From Onchocerca volvulus (lineage: Eukaryota; Nematoda; Chromadorea; Rhabditida; Onchocercidae), in NCBI GenBank assembly GCA_000499405.2, contig HG738138.1:20065753-20129752 (forward strand): a DNA stretch of 64,000 nucleotides, read 5' to 3'. Position numbers and translations under genes: made by a program. Below the pieces are notes generated by a model, which saw nothing but the letters and a program-made list of their open reading frames with translations, ran no database searches and was not told the DNA's origin. This document shows, piece by piece, positions 13,001-23,837 of the stretch (its first letter is position 1; each line of letters opens with the position of its first letter).

Positions 13001-13236
13001 ATCATTTCTTATAATCCTCTTATTAAGGGACGGATACGCCAACTCTTTTCGAAATGAATAAATCAGATTTTCTCGTGCCAAAAAGCAATCTCATATTGTA
13101 TTTTTTCCAAGTAAAAATTTTATCTTCTTTTTTTCGACCATTTCATAGATATTGTCCAATATTTCTTCATAAGTTTAAGCGAAATATTTTTTAACAAAAT
13201 TAAAATAGAACCTGGAATGCTCTGTTCAACACTCAT
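10080..13236 (-). CDS. gpb-2: G-protein beta-5 subunit (complete copy)
   Basis: Eleven exons join in phase to encode 383 residues of the G-beta-5 family (GNB5; GPB-2 in Caenorhabditis elegans). Exons: 13212-13236, 12868-12958, 12645-12736, 12275-12411, 11730-11848, 11461-11587, 11196-11339, 10855-10995, 10629-10725, 10278-10444, 10080-10091. The N-terminal helix ([19 protein letters not shown], about residues 45-65) is followed by seven WD repeats ending TIRIWA-stop. G-beta-5 pairs with R7-type RGS proteins through their GGL domain rather than with ordinary G-gamma, and dampens G-alpha o/q signalling. Segments such as [28 protein letters not shown] and SGDAF-like blade sequences match the family closely. 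The start follows an acceptor at 13293-13295. Exons 7 (part) to 11 are duplicated in the right arm. Confidence 0.93.
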
Positions 13237-13628
13237 CTCAACAGAACAGATTGAATGCCAAGGTATAATAACATGTTCAGTACTTTCTCTTCCTGAAAAA
13301 TAAAATAAAGAAATTCACGCAAATAAACATGTTATTCAATATTTTCTCATAAATCATCACACTAACGTTATATCTGAAATCAATAAAAGTGGCCAGAAAG
13401 ACTCTGCAGTGCAAACAGCTAAGCCAAGCCATATCCCTTCTGTCTAGGCCACAACAAGAAACCCTCATTATTGTCTCGAACCAAGTAGCACACAATGACT
13501 ACACCGCCAATTTTGAAAAAAAAGAAAAAAAAAAAATCGTCCCTCAATTCCATACTGATTATTGAGCATTCCAATGTGATCTTTTTTCTAGTATTAATTT
13601 GAACTTTCTAAGAAAATGGGAAAAAACC
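11309..13628. other. Unique spacer between the palindrome arms
   Basis: These 2320 bases occur once. They contain gpb-2 exons 1-6, the first 31 bases of exon 7, and the presumed gpb-2 promoter, all on the minus strand. The spacer makes the left gpb-2 copy complete while the right one lacks its 5' part. Confidence 0.9.
13237..13628 (-). promoter_or_regulatory. gpb-2 5' leader and presumed promoter region
   Basis: The leader exon runs from an acceptor (TTTTTCAG, 13293-13300) to the ATG at 13234-13236, leaving a 56-base 5' UTR that fits spliced-leader trans-splicing. The roughly 340 bases up to the arm junction hold no coding sequence and are the only unique DNA upstream of gpb-2. The same stretch lies directly upstream of the truncated right-arm copy on the other strand. 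No core promoter motif was identified. Confidence 0.45.
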
Positions 13629-14857
13629 CCATATGGGGTGTAGAGAGCGGCCAGATGATCCAAAATTTTCATGGCCACATTGGTGATGTTTTTGCGGTTG
13701 ATGTACCAAAAAGCGATACTGGCAACATTTTTATTTCTGGAGTAAGATTTCGTTTTTGTTGTATTATTCATTCCGATTATTTTTACAAAAAGTTCTGAAA
13801 AAAAAATTGGTGATTTGCGAGATAGAAACCAACTTTTCAGAATAAATCATTAAATTCGTTCGCCATCTGTGTACTAAAGTCATTCCTCTCTCATTGCTGA
13901 TATTGCATATTTTCAGGAATTTTCAAATTATTATTTTTAAGGGAGCAGATAAGCATGCATTAGTTTGGGACATAAGAACCGGACAGTGTGTACAGAGTTT
14001 CGAAGGACATGAAGCAGACATTAACACAGTACGATTTCATCCAAACGGTGATGCTTTTGCTACCGGCTCAGATGATGCTTCGGTTGGTTTCTCATTTTCT
14101 TTTTCATTTAGTATCGATTCTTTCCTTAATATAAGAAATTTGTTGAACTCTGCGCCTCAAAATCTTGTAATTAATTTACGTTATTGGACTTTTTTACGGC
14201 TATTGTTTTAGTGCCGGTTGTTTGATTTACGCGCTGATCGACAGGTGTGTATTTACGAAAAAGAATCTGTTTTGTTTCCAGTGAACGGTGTTGACTTTAG
14301 TTTGAGCGGTGAGTAAATTATCTTAGTAGTTGTTTTCTTAAAAATGGACTGATAGAGAAACCACAATTCAAAAATGTGTCCACCAAAACCCTTAAAATTC
14401 AGTTATTGAGTTTTTTCTGATTATAGTGAGACTGAAGCTGAACATGCTCATGATTTCTAAATCGTGATAATTCTAAAAAATAAAGTTTTTAGGTCGTATA
14501 CTTTTTGCTGGTTATGGTGATTACCGTGTTGGTGTATGGGATTCATTAAAGTGTGTACGTCATTCAGTTCTATATGGTCATGAAAATAGGATTTCGTGTC
14601 TGCGAACAAGTCCAGATGGGACTGCAATATGTACTGCTAGCTGGGACTGTACTATTCGCGTAAGTTTTTTCTTCTAAAGTCTTATATTATATGAGGAAGC
14701 TATTCAATATATTAATACAATGAACTTAAACTTTATTAACTCCACCGTGAAGTCAGTTGGTTGACACCATTGTCAATACCTGTAATACCAACTCCATTGT
14801 ACGGTATACAGCCATACTTCGTTTCTTTTTCTTTTTTTTTTTCAGATATGGGCATGA
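13629..14857 (+). pseudogene. gpb-2: 5'-truncated duplicate of gpb-2
   Basis: Mirror copy of the last exons of gpb-2: partial exon 7 (13629-13741), then 13942-14082, 14212-14308, 14493-14659 and 14846-14857. It starts inside exon 7 at the palindrome junction and keeps about the last 175 residues, with frames and splice sites intact. It lacks the N-terminal helix and the first WD blades, so it cannot form a whole propeller. An ATG at 13616, just left of the junction, is in frame with the truncated exon and would add a few unrelated residues. Any transcript would have to start in the 390 bases before the junction. Confidence 0.9.
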
Positions 14858-15395
14858 AGATGACGACAGTCTTTTTTATTCACTATTTAGTGTTCCATTT
14901 TTCACTGTAAGCATACCAACCGTTCTCGTTCCCTGAATTTTTATTTGCTTGTTTTCTTTGAACGATTATTATTTATGTGTGTCCATTACTTTTCAGAAAG
15001 TAGCTTATAAACCTGATGTTCTTAAACTATTTTCATGTACTGTACTTCTGCAAGCACTTTTTTTGTGTATGTTACTTGCATAATGAGCAAGCGAGTGTCA
15101 CCGTGATCGATCTCCACTTATAGTTGACTTCATTTAACTAGCATTAGGATCGCATTAATAGGGAAGCTGATATGAAAAACATATTATCGAAAGTGTTAAT
15201 CTCATTCCCGCGATAATTTAAAAACTTACTGCATTAGCTCTGAATTTTACATAGACATCCGAGTCACACCATATCTTTGCCACAACTTGTTACTGACTGT
15301 GTAGTTTTTAATGTGATCAATTGTATATCTAACGCAGTCGTTCTTATTTAATTTTCTTTCAGAAAATTATCCTAAAAACAGACAGTCACGGCTAA

Positions 15396-15504
15396 CCTAC
15401 ATAAATAAAAATGTCAATGTTCGTTGTTGCTTTTGGCTCAATGTTGTAAGTTCACCGATTGCTTTGAAATTTTGATACAAAATTACATTCGAATAGGTGC
15501 ATGT
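15396..15504 (-). repeat. Dispersed repeat, right arm mirror of copy 2
   Basis: Mirror of 9433-9541. It provides an AATAAA on the plus strand near 15404, downstream of the truncated gpb-2 copy. Confidence 0.65.
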
Positions 15505-15546
15505 TTTCATATAGAAATACTACTTTTTTTAAACCTATTCTTAGAT

Positions 15547-15549
<3 letters not shown>

Positions 15550-15586
<37 letters not shown>
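15550..15586. repeat. TA microsatellite present only in the right arm
   Basis: About eighteen TA units within the 126 bp that the left arm replaces with one N. It lies between the METTL17 polyadenylation signal and the dispersed repeat at 15396-15504. Confidence 0.9.
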
Positions 15587-15589
<3 letters not shown>

Positions 15590-15678
15590 CGAGCATCACT
15601 AAAAATATAGCAGAAACGGAAAATACTTGCATCTAAAGATAAAATAGATATGAAGATTTGATTTCTTTATTTTTATCA

Positions 15679-15684
15679 TTTATT
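15679..15684 (-). terminator. Polyadenylation signal for METTL17, right copy
   Basis: AATAAA on the minus strand, 245 bases past the stop, mirroring 9378-9383. Confidence 0.5.
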
Positions 15685-15928
15685 AATAAGACATTGGTAT
15701 ATTATACAATTGTTTTACAATACAAACTGAAATTTCTCCCGTATTTCACTGTAAAAGGCCAAAATACAAAATAAATTATAGACATAATTCATATTAAGAT
15801 TAATTCACTATTGTATTTTGCTGCGAATATTAAAAAGCATAATGACACAAGGGAACTTCAACAATAACAATAAAAAAGAAATACTAATAAAAATGACGCA
15901 AAGTTAGCTACGGGAGGATTTTTCTCCA

Positions 15929-17843
15929 TTACATTCTTGGCGCGTTTTTTGCCTTTTCCTCTCTACATTCCTTTACTGCTTCTTCATACACATCGAACTC
16001 CGAATCGGATCCCATAACTTTCACCTAAAGAAAGAAAACTTATTTTGTTAGTTTTCTTCGATAAGTCTATTAGAAGCGAGAAGTTTCACCTATGTTTTAT
16101 AAATTTGCAAATCATTCTTATCTCTAATAAATTTATGAACGAATCATTTTTATTACTTTCTTAAATCTTAGGAATTTCATCAATCATAGATATGAAAAAA
16201 TAAACATTTATCTTTGTTAATTGCAAGCCGTATATTTCGTTAAGCAGGATCGGGGAAAAATATTGCGTAAAAAGTAACCTCAAATGGCAGCACTCGACCT
16301 ATTTTAACATTTTTGACCAATTTGTAAATTTTGCCCATACTTTTGGATATTGTGAAACGCTGTATACCACAAAATGGTGTGCAAACTGTGCAGCAAACAT
16401 GTCCTCCGCCACGCTTCAACTGAAGTCAAGAAAGATAAAGTTCAGAGTTGAAAAGAAGTGGTCTATCAATAAACAGACTTCATATTTACTAGTTTTAATG
16501 TTCTCATAAGCAACATTAAATATTTTTAAAAAATTGTATTTATGATCTTGTTTACTTTGGCAGCTTTCAAACTATTTGCTAGAACAGATAAATGATTCAC
16601 TTTATATCCTTTCTGTTTTAATTTGAAATAAACGAACCGTCAGAAGTCTGCTTTCAGGGATCTGATGAGGTCTTGCTCCTTTAGCCATAATAACATATGA
16701 GAATGACCCCGTTTCGGTATTAAAAATCTGTTTCCGTCCATCAGCTCTTAATCCATTCCACTGAGTTGAAAAACTGCATACATCTCTGGAACAGAGGAAT
16801 TTCACTTAATAAATGTATTTATTGAAAATAATTCCAGGTTTCTTAAATTATGTGGAAACAAAAAATAAATAAAAAATTAATTAAACTGAAGTGAACAAGG
16901 CCACCAAATTTTCAACAGTATAGGACTAACTTTACTTTTTCCACATTTTTCGGACAACCTTGATCATGTGGACATGGAGCAAACACATATCCAGGTTCTA
17001 ATCTGGTTGGCAAAACTGTGTTTGGTGGAAGCTAGAATCAATTAATTTGAAAGAAATCGCTTCTTGCATGACTGTGCGAAGATAACAATTCGATAAGTAA
17101 AGAAAATAAAATTATATTATAATCGATTCTTTACTTAAATCGATACAATCCAAAATAGCTGCCGGTTGTACTAGAAAATAAAAGTTGTACATAGGCTACC
17201 ATAGTCTTGAATCACTGAAGCACTACACCATTCCTTAGATCTCAAATACTCTAAGCGTACCATATTTTTAATAAGATTATAACGCATATAGTTCGACAAT
17301 TGCTGATCAGTCAAGATACATTCTGCTTCTTCATCCAATACGTTTGCTTCCATCAGTATTTGCCGAGTTTGTTCTCGATGAAGTTCACAGCCACCCATAA
17401 GGATGTAATCTCTGGCTTCCATTAAAGCATTATAGCCACCTTTACAACTTCCATCGATCAATACCAAATACCTTGATAACAGCTATTCTATAGTTTTTAA
17501 AAATTTTCGAATTTTCATTATTTCCACAAAATTCTTTTTAAAAATTTCTAAATTTTTCTATTTCTAATACTTTTAAAACTATTCATTCAAAAAAGACAAA
17601 CGATTCAAGGATTACATCGACTCACTTATTCGTTCGCTTCCATAAATTTGTTAGCAATTCAGTACGTGATTCTTCGGAAGCCAATTCAGCAAGAAGACGA
17701 TGCACGATTATCACATCAAAAGTATTATTTAACGATGGAGCTAAAAATTTCCGGAAACTAATATTTGGATGCACAAAAGGATGTCCATTGTTTTCGCCAT
17801 TACCCTAAAAGTAAGGAGTCTACCAAACATCCCCACATCTATC

Positions 17844-17875
<32 letters not shown>

Positions 17876-20584
17876 CCACAGATTTTTCGAATTTAATATA
17901 GGAAATCTTGCAATAGAACATAGTGAATTTTAAGTTATTAACAATTCATCTTACCTCTAATGAGATAAAGAAAAACTATTTCTTAAATAATATCATTAAA
18001 AAATTGTGAAATTACAAAAACTGATAAAAAATGGACAAACATACCCTTAAAACATCCATGCAAAACTGACTTATTTCTTCATTTGAATCGATTAACTGAT
18101 AATTTTTGACTCGTTCCCCCCACTGTTCGAATGCGGCCCAAAATGCTGCACCGGAACCACTTCCGTAATCCAAAACTGTTTCTGGGATGTATCCATTATT
18201 CTTAAATTCTTGCAATACAAAATGAACTTCAGCATAATTAGGCACAATTCTGAAAATTATGAAATAAGGGAATACTTAAACATATAATGGCTGTTTTTTC
18301 ATTATTCCTCTGTTAAGCACTTTAAAAAAATTGATCAAATGATGCTTTATGAAAATAAGAAATTATAATTGTGAAAAATCAGTACACTGAAACAAATCTT
18401 AGTAATTCAAACCATATTATATTATATTGTTTAGCATCAGAGCATTAATTAAGCGAGATAATAAAGCAAACACTTCAAGATGAATTGAAAAACATTAATA
18501 ATAATTGCACTGACGATACTATCCTATGCATTTAGAATATCCTTGAGAGCAAAAATGATATCCAATCAGAAAAATTAGAAAAGAAAAGCTAATTGTTGAC
18601 AGATAAAGTAAGCAGCACCTGCGTCTATGTGAACGATAAACAGTGATTTGATTGAAATGCTGCTTCCAAAAAAATGAAAAATGAACCTCGCTAATGCATA
18701 AACTGCAGCATGTTCACGCGTTTTAAAGTCCAGTGGCTTCCAATTATACCTCGTACGGCGCAATAATTTACTCGCTTTTTTTTTTACTTCCAAATCGAAT
18801 GCTTCCAGCTAAATTAAATTTCATGAAATAATCGAATCTTCCAATCTTGTCTGGATTTTAAACTACAAACACTTATTGTTGATATAATGCATTATACTGA
18901 GTCCAAATTTCTAAAATTTGTGGCCGAAAAAAATTTAAAGATTTAACTGGTTTATGAATTCAATTTGTTTTTGAAACACATGAAAGTTAAGATAAATTGT
19001 AGAAAAAAAAAAAACCATAAAATTGAAACTAACAACTTTCTGACTGACAGAATTACGATCCGGAAATCCATCTTCAGCTTCCAATATTTTCTTAATTTCA
19101 TGACGTGCATCTTGTACTTCTTCTGGTGATGCTGGAAACTGACGCTGATCCAGTTTTTTTTTTAACTAGAAATTTTAAATGATCGCAATTTAATAGCATT
19201 AACATAATATCTATGAAATTTTTTCATTTTATCAAAATCAAAAGCGCAACGACAACAACGATTGCAATCTAAAAGATGATCTCATGAGAACATTTGCAAT
19301 TAACAAAACTACCCAATATTTTGCATATCTTAGGGTAAAACAAATATTTATTATTTTGGAATATAGAAGTAAAAAAAGATGATCAATGATAAAGCAAAAA
19401 GAATCCTACATGAACTAATGCCTTTAGTTATATGCAGTATTATTGATTGAAGAAAATGAAATTTGCAGTTGTTGAATAATGATACTTAATCATATATGAA
19501 TTTCATCATTCAAATAGGTGAAAAGGTCACTACCGATGGATCATTATTTCTTAGCTCTTTCTTTTGTATAAAATATTTTATCGAACATCAAAAGTAAATA
19601 TTTAAAATGACTTTAAAAATACATAAAACTTTATATAGATAAAATGACTGAGTTCACAAATAACTGATAAAAATAAAGTCGGGTATTTTAAAAATCAAAG
19701 GAAAAATGATCCGCACCTGATCAGCTTCAGATTGAAGAATTTTTGGGTTTCTGGAACATGATGTAAGTGCATTCCATAAGCCAACAACTGCTTTTTGGGG
19801 TAAAACTCCGCTGTATTTCAATCGTACTTTTTTCGCTGAAAGTTCCTTTAATAAACACTGTACTTCTTGTTTTTCTCAAAAATGCTGATGTTTCCTGCCG
19901 CGAAATGTTCTTTTTATAGAAAAAATTTAATACAGTAAAGAAATAAAATTTTATATTACTCTGTTGAAACTCAGGGAACGTTATCAATAAATTATCGTTA
20001 GTCTTTAAATTCCTTTGTGATATTTTCATATTTTTCGAACGACAGTAAAAAAATTGACTCAAATCATACAATTAACCAGTTGATAAATATAACAATAATT
20101 AAAAAAGGCTCTGCGGTTGAAATTTATATGAATCATTATTCTTAAATGCCTCTGTCTCGATGAAATGTTAGACTAGAACTGATGAAAGAAGATTATTTTT
20201 TCAAAAATAATTCAACTCTCAAAAAATTCTTATGAAACCAGCATCATTTTCTAATCTTACGGTCATCAAATAAGTCTCATCGCATTATCTGATTGAAACA
20301 ATAATTAAAAGATATGAAAAATTAAGTAACGGAACAATTCATATCATATAAAAGAAGCTATTTATCATACAACAGTTAGAATTTGTCAAAAGAAAACAAG
20401 GAAAACAAATTATCCTCTTACCACCAACATCCTTCAACTGTATAATACTTTTTGAACTCGTTTCAACATTCATCGAAATAACATCCGCTCTCCCATCATC
20501 CACACTTCTTGTAAGTCCCAATGAGGTTCGCTGTCCAGCACTAAATCTGCATAGTGTTTGAAATAAAGGGAATATTTTCTTCAT
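15929..20584 (-). CDS. METTL17: METTL17-like mitochondrial ribosome assembly factor, right copy
   Basis: Mirror copy of 4478-9133 with the same exon layout (each coordinate is 25062 minus its partner) and identical reading frames in every exon checked. It is complete, from the presequence to the stop at 15929-15931, so unlike the neighbouring gpb-2 copy it could be expressed in full. The two METTL17 genes point toward each other across the palindrome. The identical introns, including a TA microsatellite of the same length, mean the duplication is extremely recent, is kept alike by gene conversion, or is an assembly product. Confidence 0.85.
17844..17871. repeat. TA microsatellite in METTL17 intron, right arm
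   Basis: Mirror of 7191-7218. Equal length in the two arms is notable because such runs mutate fast. Confidence 0.9.
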
Positions 20585-20859
20585 CCGAGATTAATTCACT
20601 TAAAACAGTAGCATTGTTACTTCCATGGTAATCCTGCAAATTATATAAATTTTTATATTCTTCCTCAAAAAATTTTGCAACACTGCTCAATTACATAAGT
20701 TAAGATTGATCTTAAGAAACAGTATGAATAATACTGGAGTAGAGATTGCCATGGAAACGATTCACCCTTCAGTCAGAGTGCGTCAGTGATGCATAGTGAT
20801 ATTATTATACAACAATGTGCTGGTTTCAATGAAGTCAAAAATAAACAAACAAATTACTG

Positions 20860-20970
20860 ATCTATATAAATAAAAATGCAGATGTTTCTTGTTACTTGTC
20901 ATATAACTTTCAAGTTTTTCACCAATTGATTTGAAATTTTGATACAACGTTGCATTCGAATAGGCGCATG
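20860..20970 (-). repeat. Dispersed repeat, right arm mirror of copy 1
   Basis: Mirror of 4092-4202; here the TCTATATAAATAAAAATG end reads on the plus strand. Confidence 0.7.
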
Positions 20971-22541
20971 TTTCAAAACGTTTAAAAATTGGCTAGCTGG
21001 AGCCGACAACGCCAACGTAGCCCGCTCCAGTTACTGAACAATAAATTTACAGAGCAACCAACACCATCACAATATTTACCGCTTCCTCCCCGTGATATAC
21101 CCCCTGATCAACAAACTACCGAATAATACAAACTATAATTTGCACCAGATATGAAAATTCGGTGTTTCACTGGATGAATGAACATTAATAGAAATATTCG
21201 TCGTTCAATTTTAAAGAAGCCGTAAGGGGAAATTGTTATGTCGTATTTAACATTATCCAAATTATCATTAGGAAGAGTAAAGTTAGAGAAGTTATCCTAT
21301 GAAATTACAATTTATAACAACTTCGATCTCATCTGACTCAGTTCAATGTGAGGAAATCAGCAAAGTTGAATTTCACTCCCCACCAGTGACAGCGTCATTC
21401 TTCGGATTGATTGATAACTATGCAACTAATTCATTCCTTTCTTCAACAGTAGTGCTTTAATCTATTACTTGCTTTCTTTGGCGTATTTCAATATTGCTTG
21501 AATTTTCTTATAGCTCCAATTTTTCCTTGAAAGGTGAAATTAGTCTGAATGCATTTACATTTATTTTATTCTTCATTTTTTGATTTTTAAAAGTTTCTCT
21601 ATTAGTAACTAATAGCTAAGTTTATGGATAATCTTTTTCACTGAATTATTTCTTCACCTAGTCCGTACAACTTCAACAGAATATAAGCTGCAGCAAGATA
21701 CAAAAATATTTGTTAATGTTAATATTTTGTATTATTAGAGAAGCAAAAGTTTCCAGTTTTGGTTTAGCACATGATAAGAATTTTAACCAATGGATTCAAG
21801 TGAGGAAATCAATCGTCCTTACTACTATTCTGTGATCTTTATAACACCACTAATGACCTATGTATTATTTAGTCGTACTTATTGATTATAGATAAGTGGC
21901 ACTGATAGAGAGAGATATTCATCTGTATATAAATTAATGGCAAAGTTCCTTATTAAGCTGTACACATCATACACTTCGATACCCATTGAAGTTCACAATA
22001 ATCAGTATTGGCAACTAATTCAGTTTGCTACAGAAACTTTAGTATGCATTCCTAGATTCTTTTGAAAATTACTAGTGAAATTTTTTATCCCAAAAGGAAG
22101 GTTGAAATCATATAATGTCCTTTTTCATGTTTATGAATAAAAGATATTTCAAAAAAATCTCATTCTGGTAATGATTTGAGGCCAAATAAGTTAATACATT
22201 TATAGATAGCTATTATGAATAAACTGCTGAAACTCTGTTCTTTCCACACTTTTCTAGTTTGACTTCATTTTATATCTATATCATAACACAAGCATTAGAC
22301 TGCTGCACAGAACTCTATTTTTCGATTAATCTACAAAATGGGTACCGATGGACTAGTCTGCTGTTGGATGGAGCCTAGAGATAGGGAAATGTGGTGGAAG
22401 AAAGGCCTCAGCTATTTGATGATTTAAATTTCTGCCAAACAACAATGAAGCATGAGTATAATTTATACCGCGGAATAAAACAGTGATTTTAGATCATCGA
22501 TAAATAGATTGAGAAGTATTTCAGGCTTTTTTTAAATTAAA

Positions 22542-23837
22542 TATTAATAGCTGGAATTGTAGAAGTTAACTTTATTCTTAGAAATATCCGATTCAGGTTT
22601 GTATTCATAAGTAAAAAGTTTTGCAGATTTCAGCATCATAGCATAAGTTTTTACTTTTCTGTTGAATTCAAGTGTGAAATTAATGTAAACAATTTAACTT
22701 GGCATATCAACCAATTGATAGGACTCAAAATTCTCTTATAGCTACTGACATCTTAAAGGATTGATCCGTTAATAAAGAAAAAATTTACTACATATTTCTT
22801 TCAAAACGACTTTGTTGGAATCTAATTCAGGATATTTGATGTGGATGGACAACGATCAGAGCGAAGGAAATGGATTCATTGCTTTGAGGATGTCAATGCT
22901 GTTATATAAGTTGCAGCTAGTAGCGAATATGCCGAAGTTTTATTTGAAGATCATAGTACTGCTAGTTCTTATCGAATTAATTGAAACTTCGCTCTTAAGA
23001 GATTCAAATTGCTTCATCTGACTGTAACAGGATAAGTTACAGTATCAACACATAAATTTTATATTCTTCCTCGCTTCAGAATCGTATATTGGAAAGTATG
23101 CGTTTATTTGAATCGATATACAATAGTCGATGGTTTATTAATACCTCCATTATTTTATTTTTGAATAAAAATGATTTGTTTATGGGAAAAATTATGACAA
23201 AATCAATCAAGATTGTCTTATCTCAGTACAACGGTCAGTTGCACAAGTTATTGAATATACGAAAATCCTACTTATCACAAATAATAATAGCTTTTCACCA
23301 AAAAAAATCATTATCATTATCAAAATAATTATCACAAATAATACAAAATACTAATAATATGAATAGCATGGCATTATTCCTGTGACAAAATATCACTAAA
23401 ATTTACCGCATTCTTATAATTTCTAGAAATTTTCTTAATAAATTAAAATTATGTCTTTATTTGATGCTTTTAAATCTCGAAGAAAATTAAAAATTCTAAA
23501 ATGTTTTTATGAACAATTGAAAATATGCGAAAATTCAAAATCATTTGAAGACAGTATTTCTGCAAGGCATATCTATTGTTTTTTGGAAGTTTCAATATTT
23601 GACTCTGGTATTTCTTAGGTGAATTAATTAAGCTTAAAATATGTTTCAAGGCTTGAAACATACAAAGATTCGGTAGCTTTCATAAGAAGACGCTTTGAAG
23701 CATTAAATACTAATCCGGATAAAACAATTTATGTGCAGCAAACATGTGCCACTGATACCGGTCGGATCCAAATAATTTTGGATAATGCCATCATTCCGAT
23801 CATTGAAAAAAATCTGAAGAAAATTGGCATGTTTTGA
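22542..23837 (+). pseudogene. Degraded G-protein alpha subunit, right-arm copy
   Basis: Four blocks splice into the C-terminal half of a G alpha subunit. About 22542-22596 reads GIVEVNFILRNIRFR (switch I region). 22831-22960 reads IFDVDGQRSERRKW and onward (switch II). 23080-23233 contains FLNKNDLF. About 23651-23837 contains TCATDT and ends NLKKIGMF-stop. Signs of decay are a TAA at 22907-22909 where the family has an aromatic residue, Asp for the first Gly of DVGGQ, an intron starting GC rather than GT at 22961, an unclear acceptor before the last block, and no recognisable N-terminal half. The conserved last exon implies recent loss or weak constraint. It could still be a functional divergent gene if the TAA is a sequencing error, but both arms carry it. 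Confidence 0.75.

Noticed and set aside
22336..22430. Frame starting MGTDGLVCCW as the G-alpha N-terminus
   Set aside because: It begins with MG like G-alpha proteins, but no P-loop or helical-domain motif follows and it stops after 29 codons.
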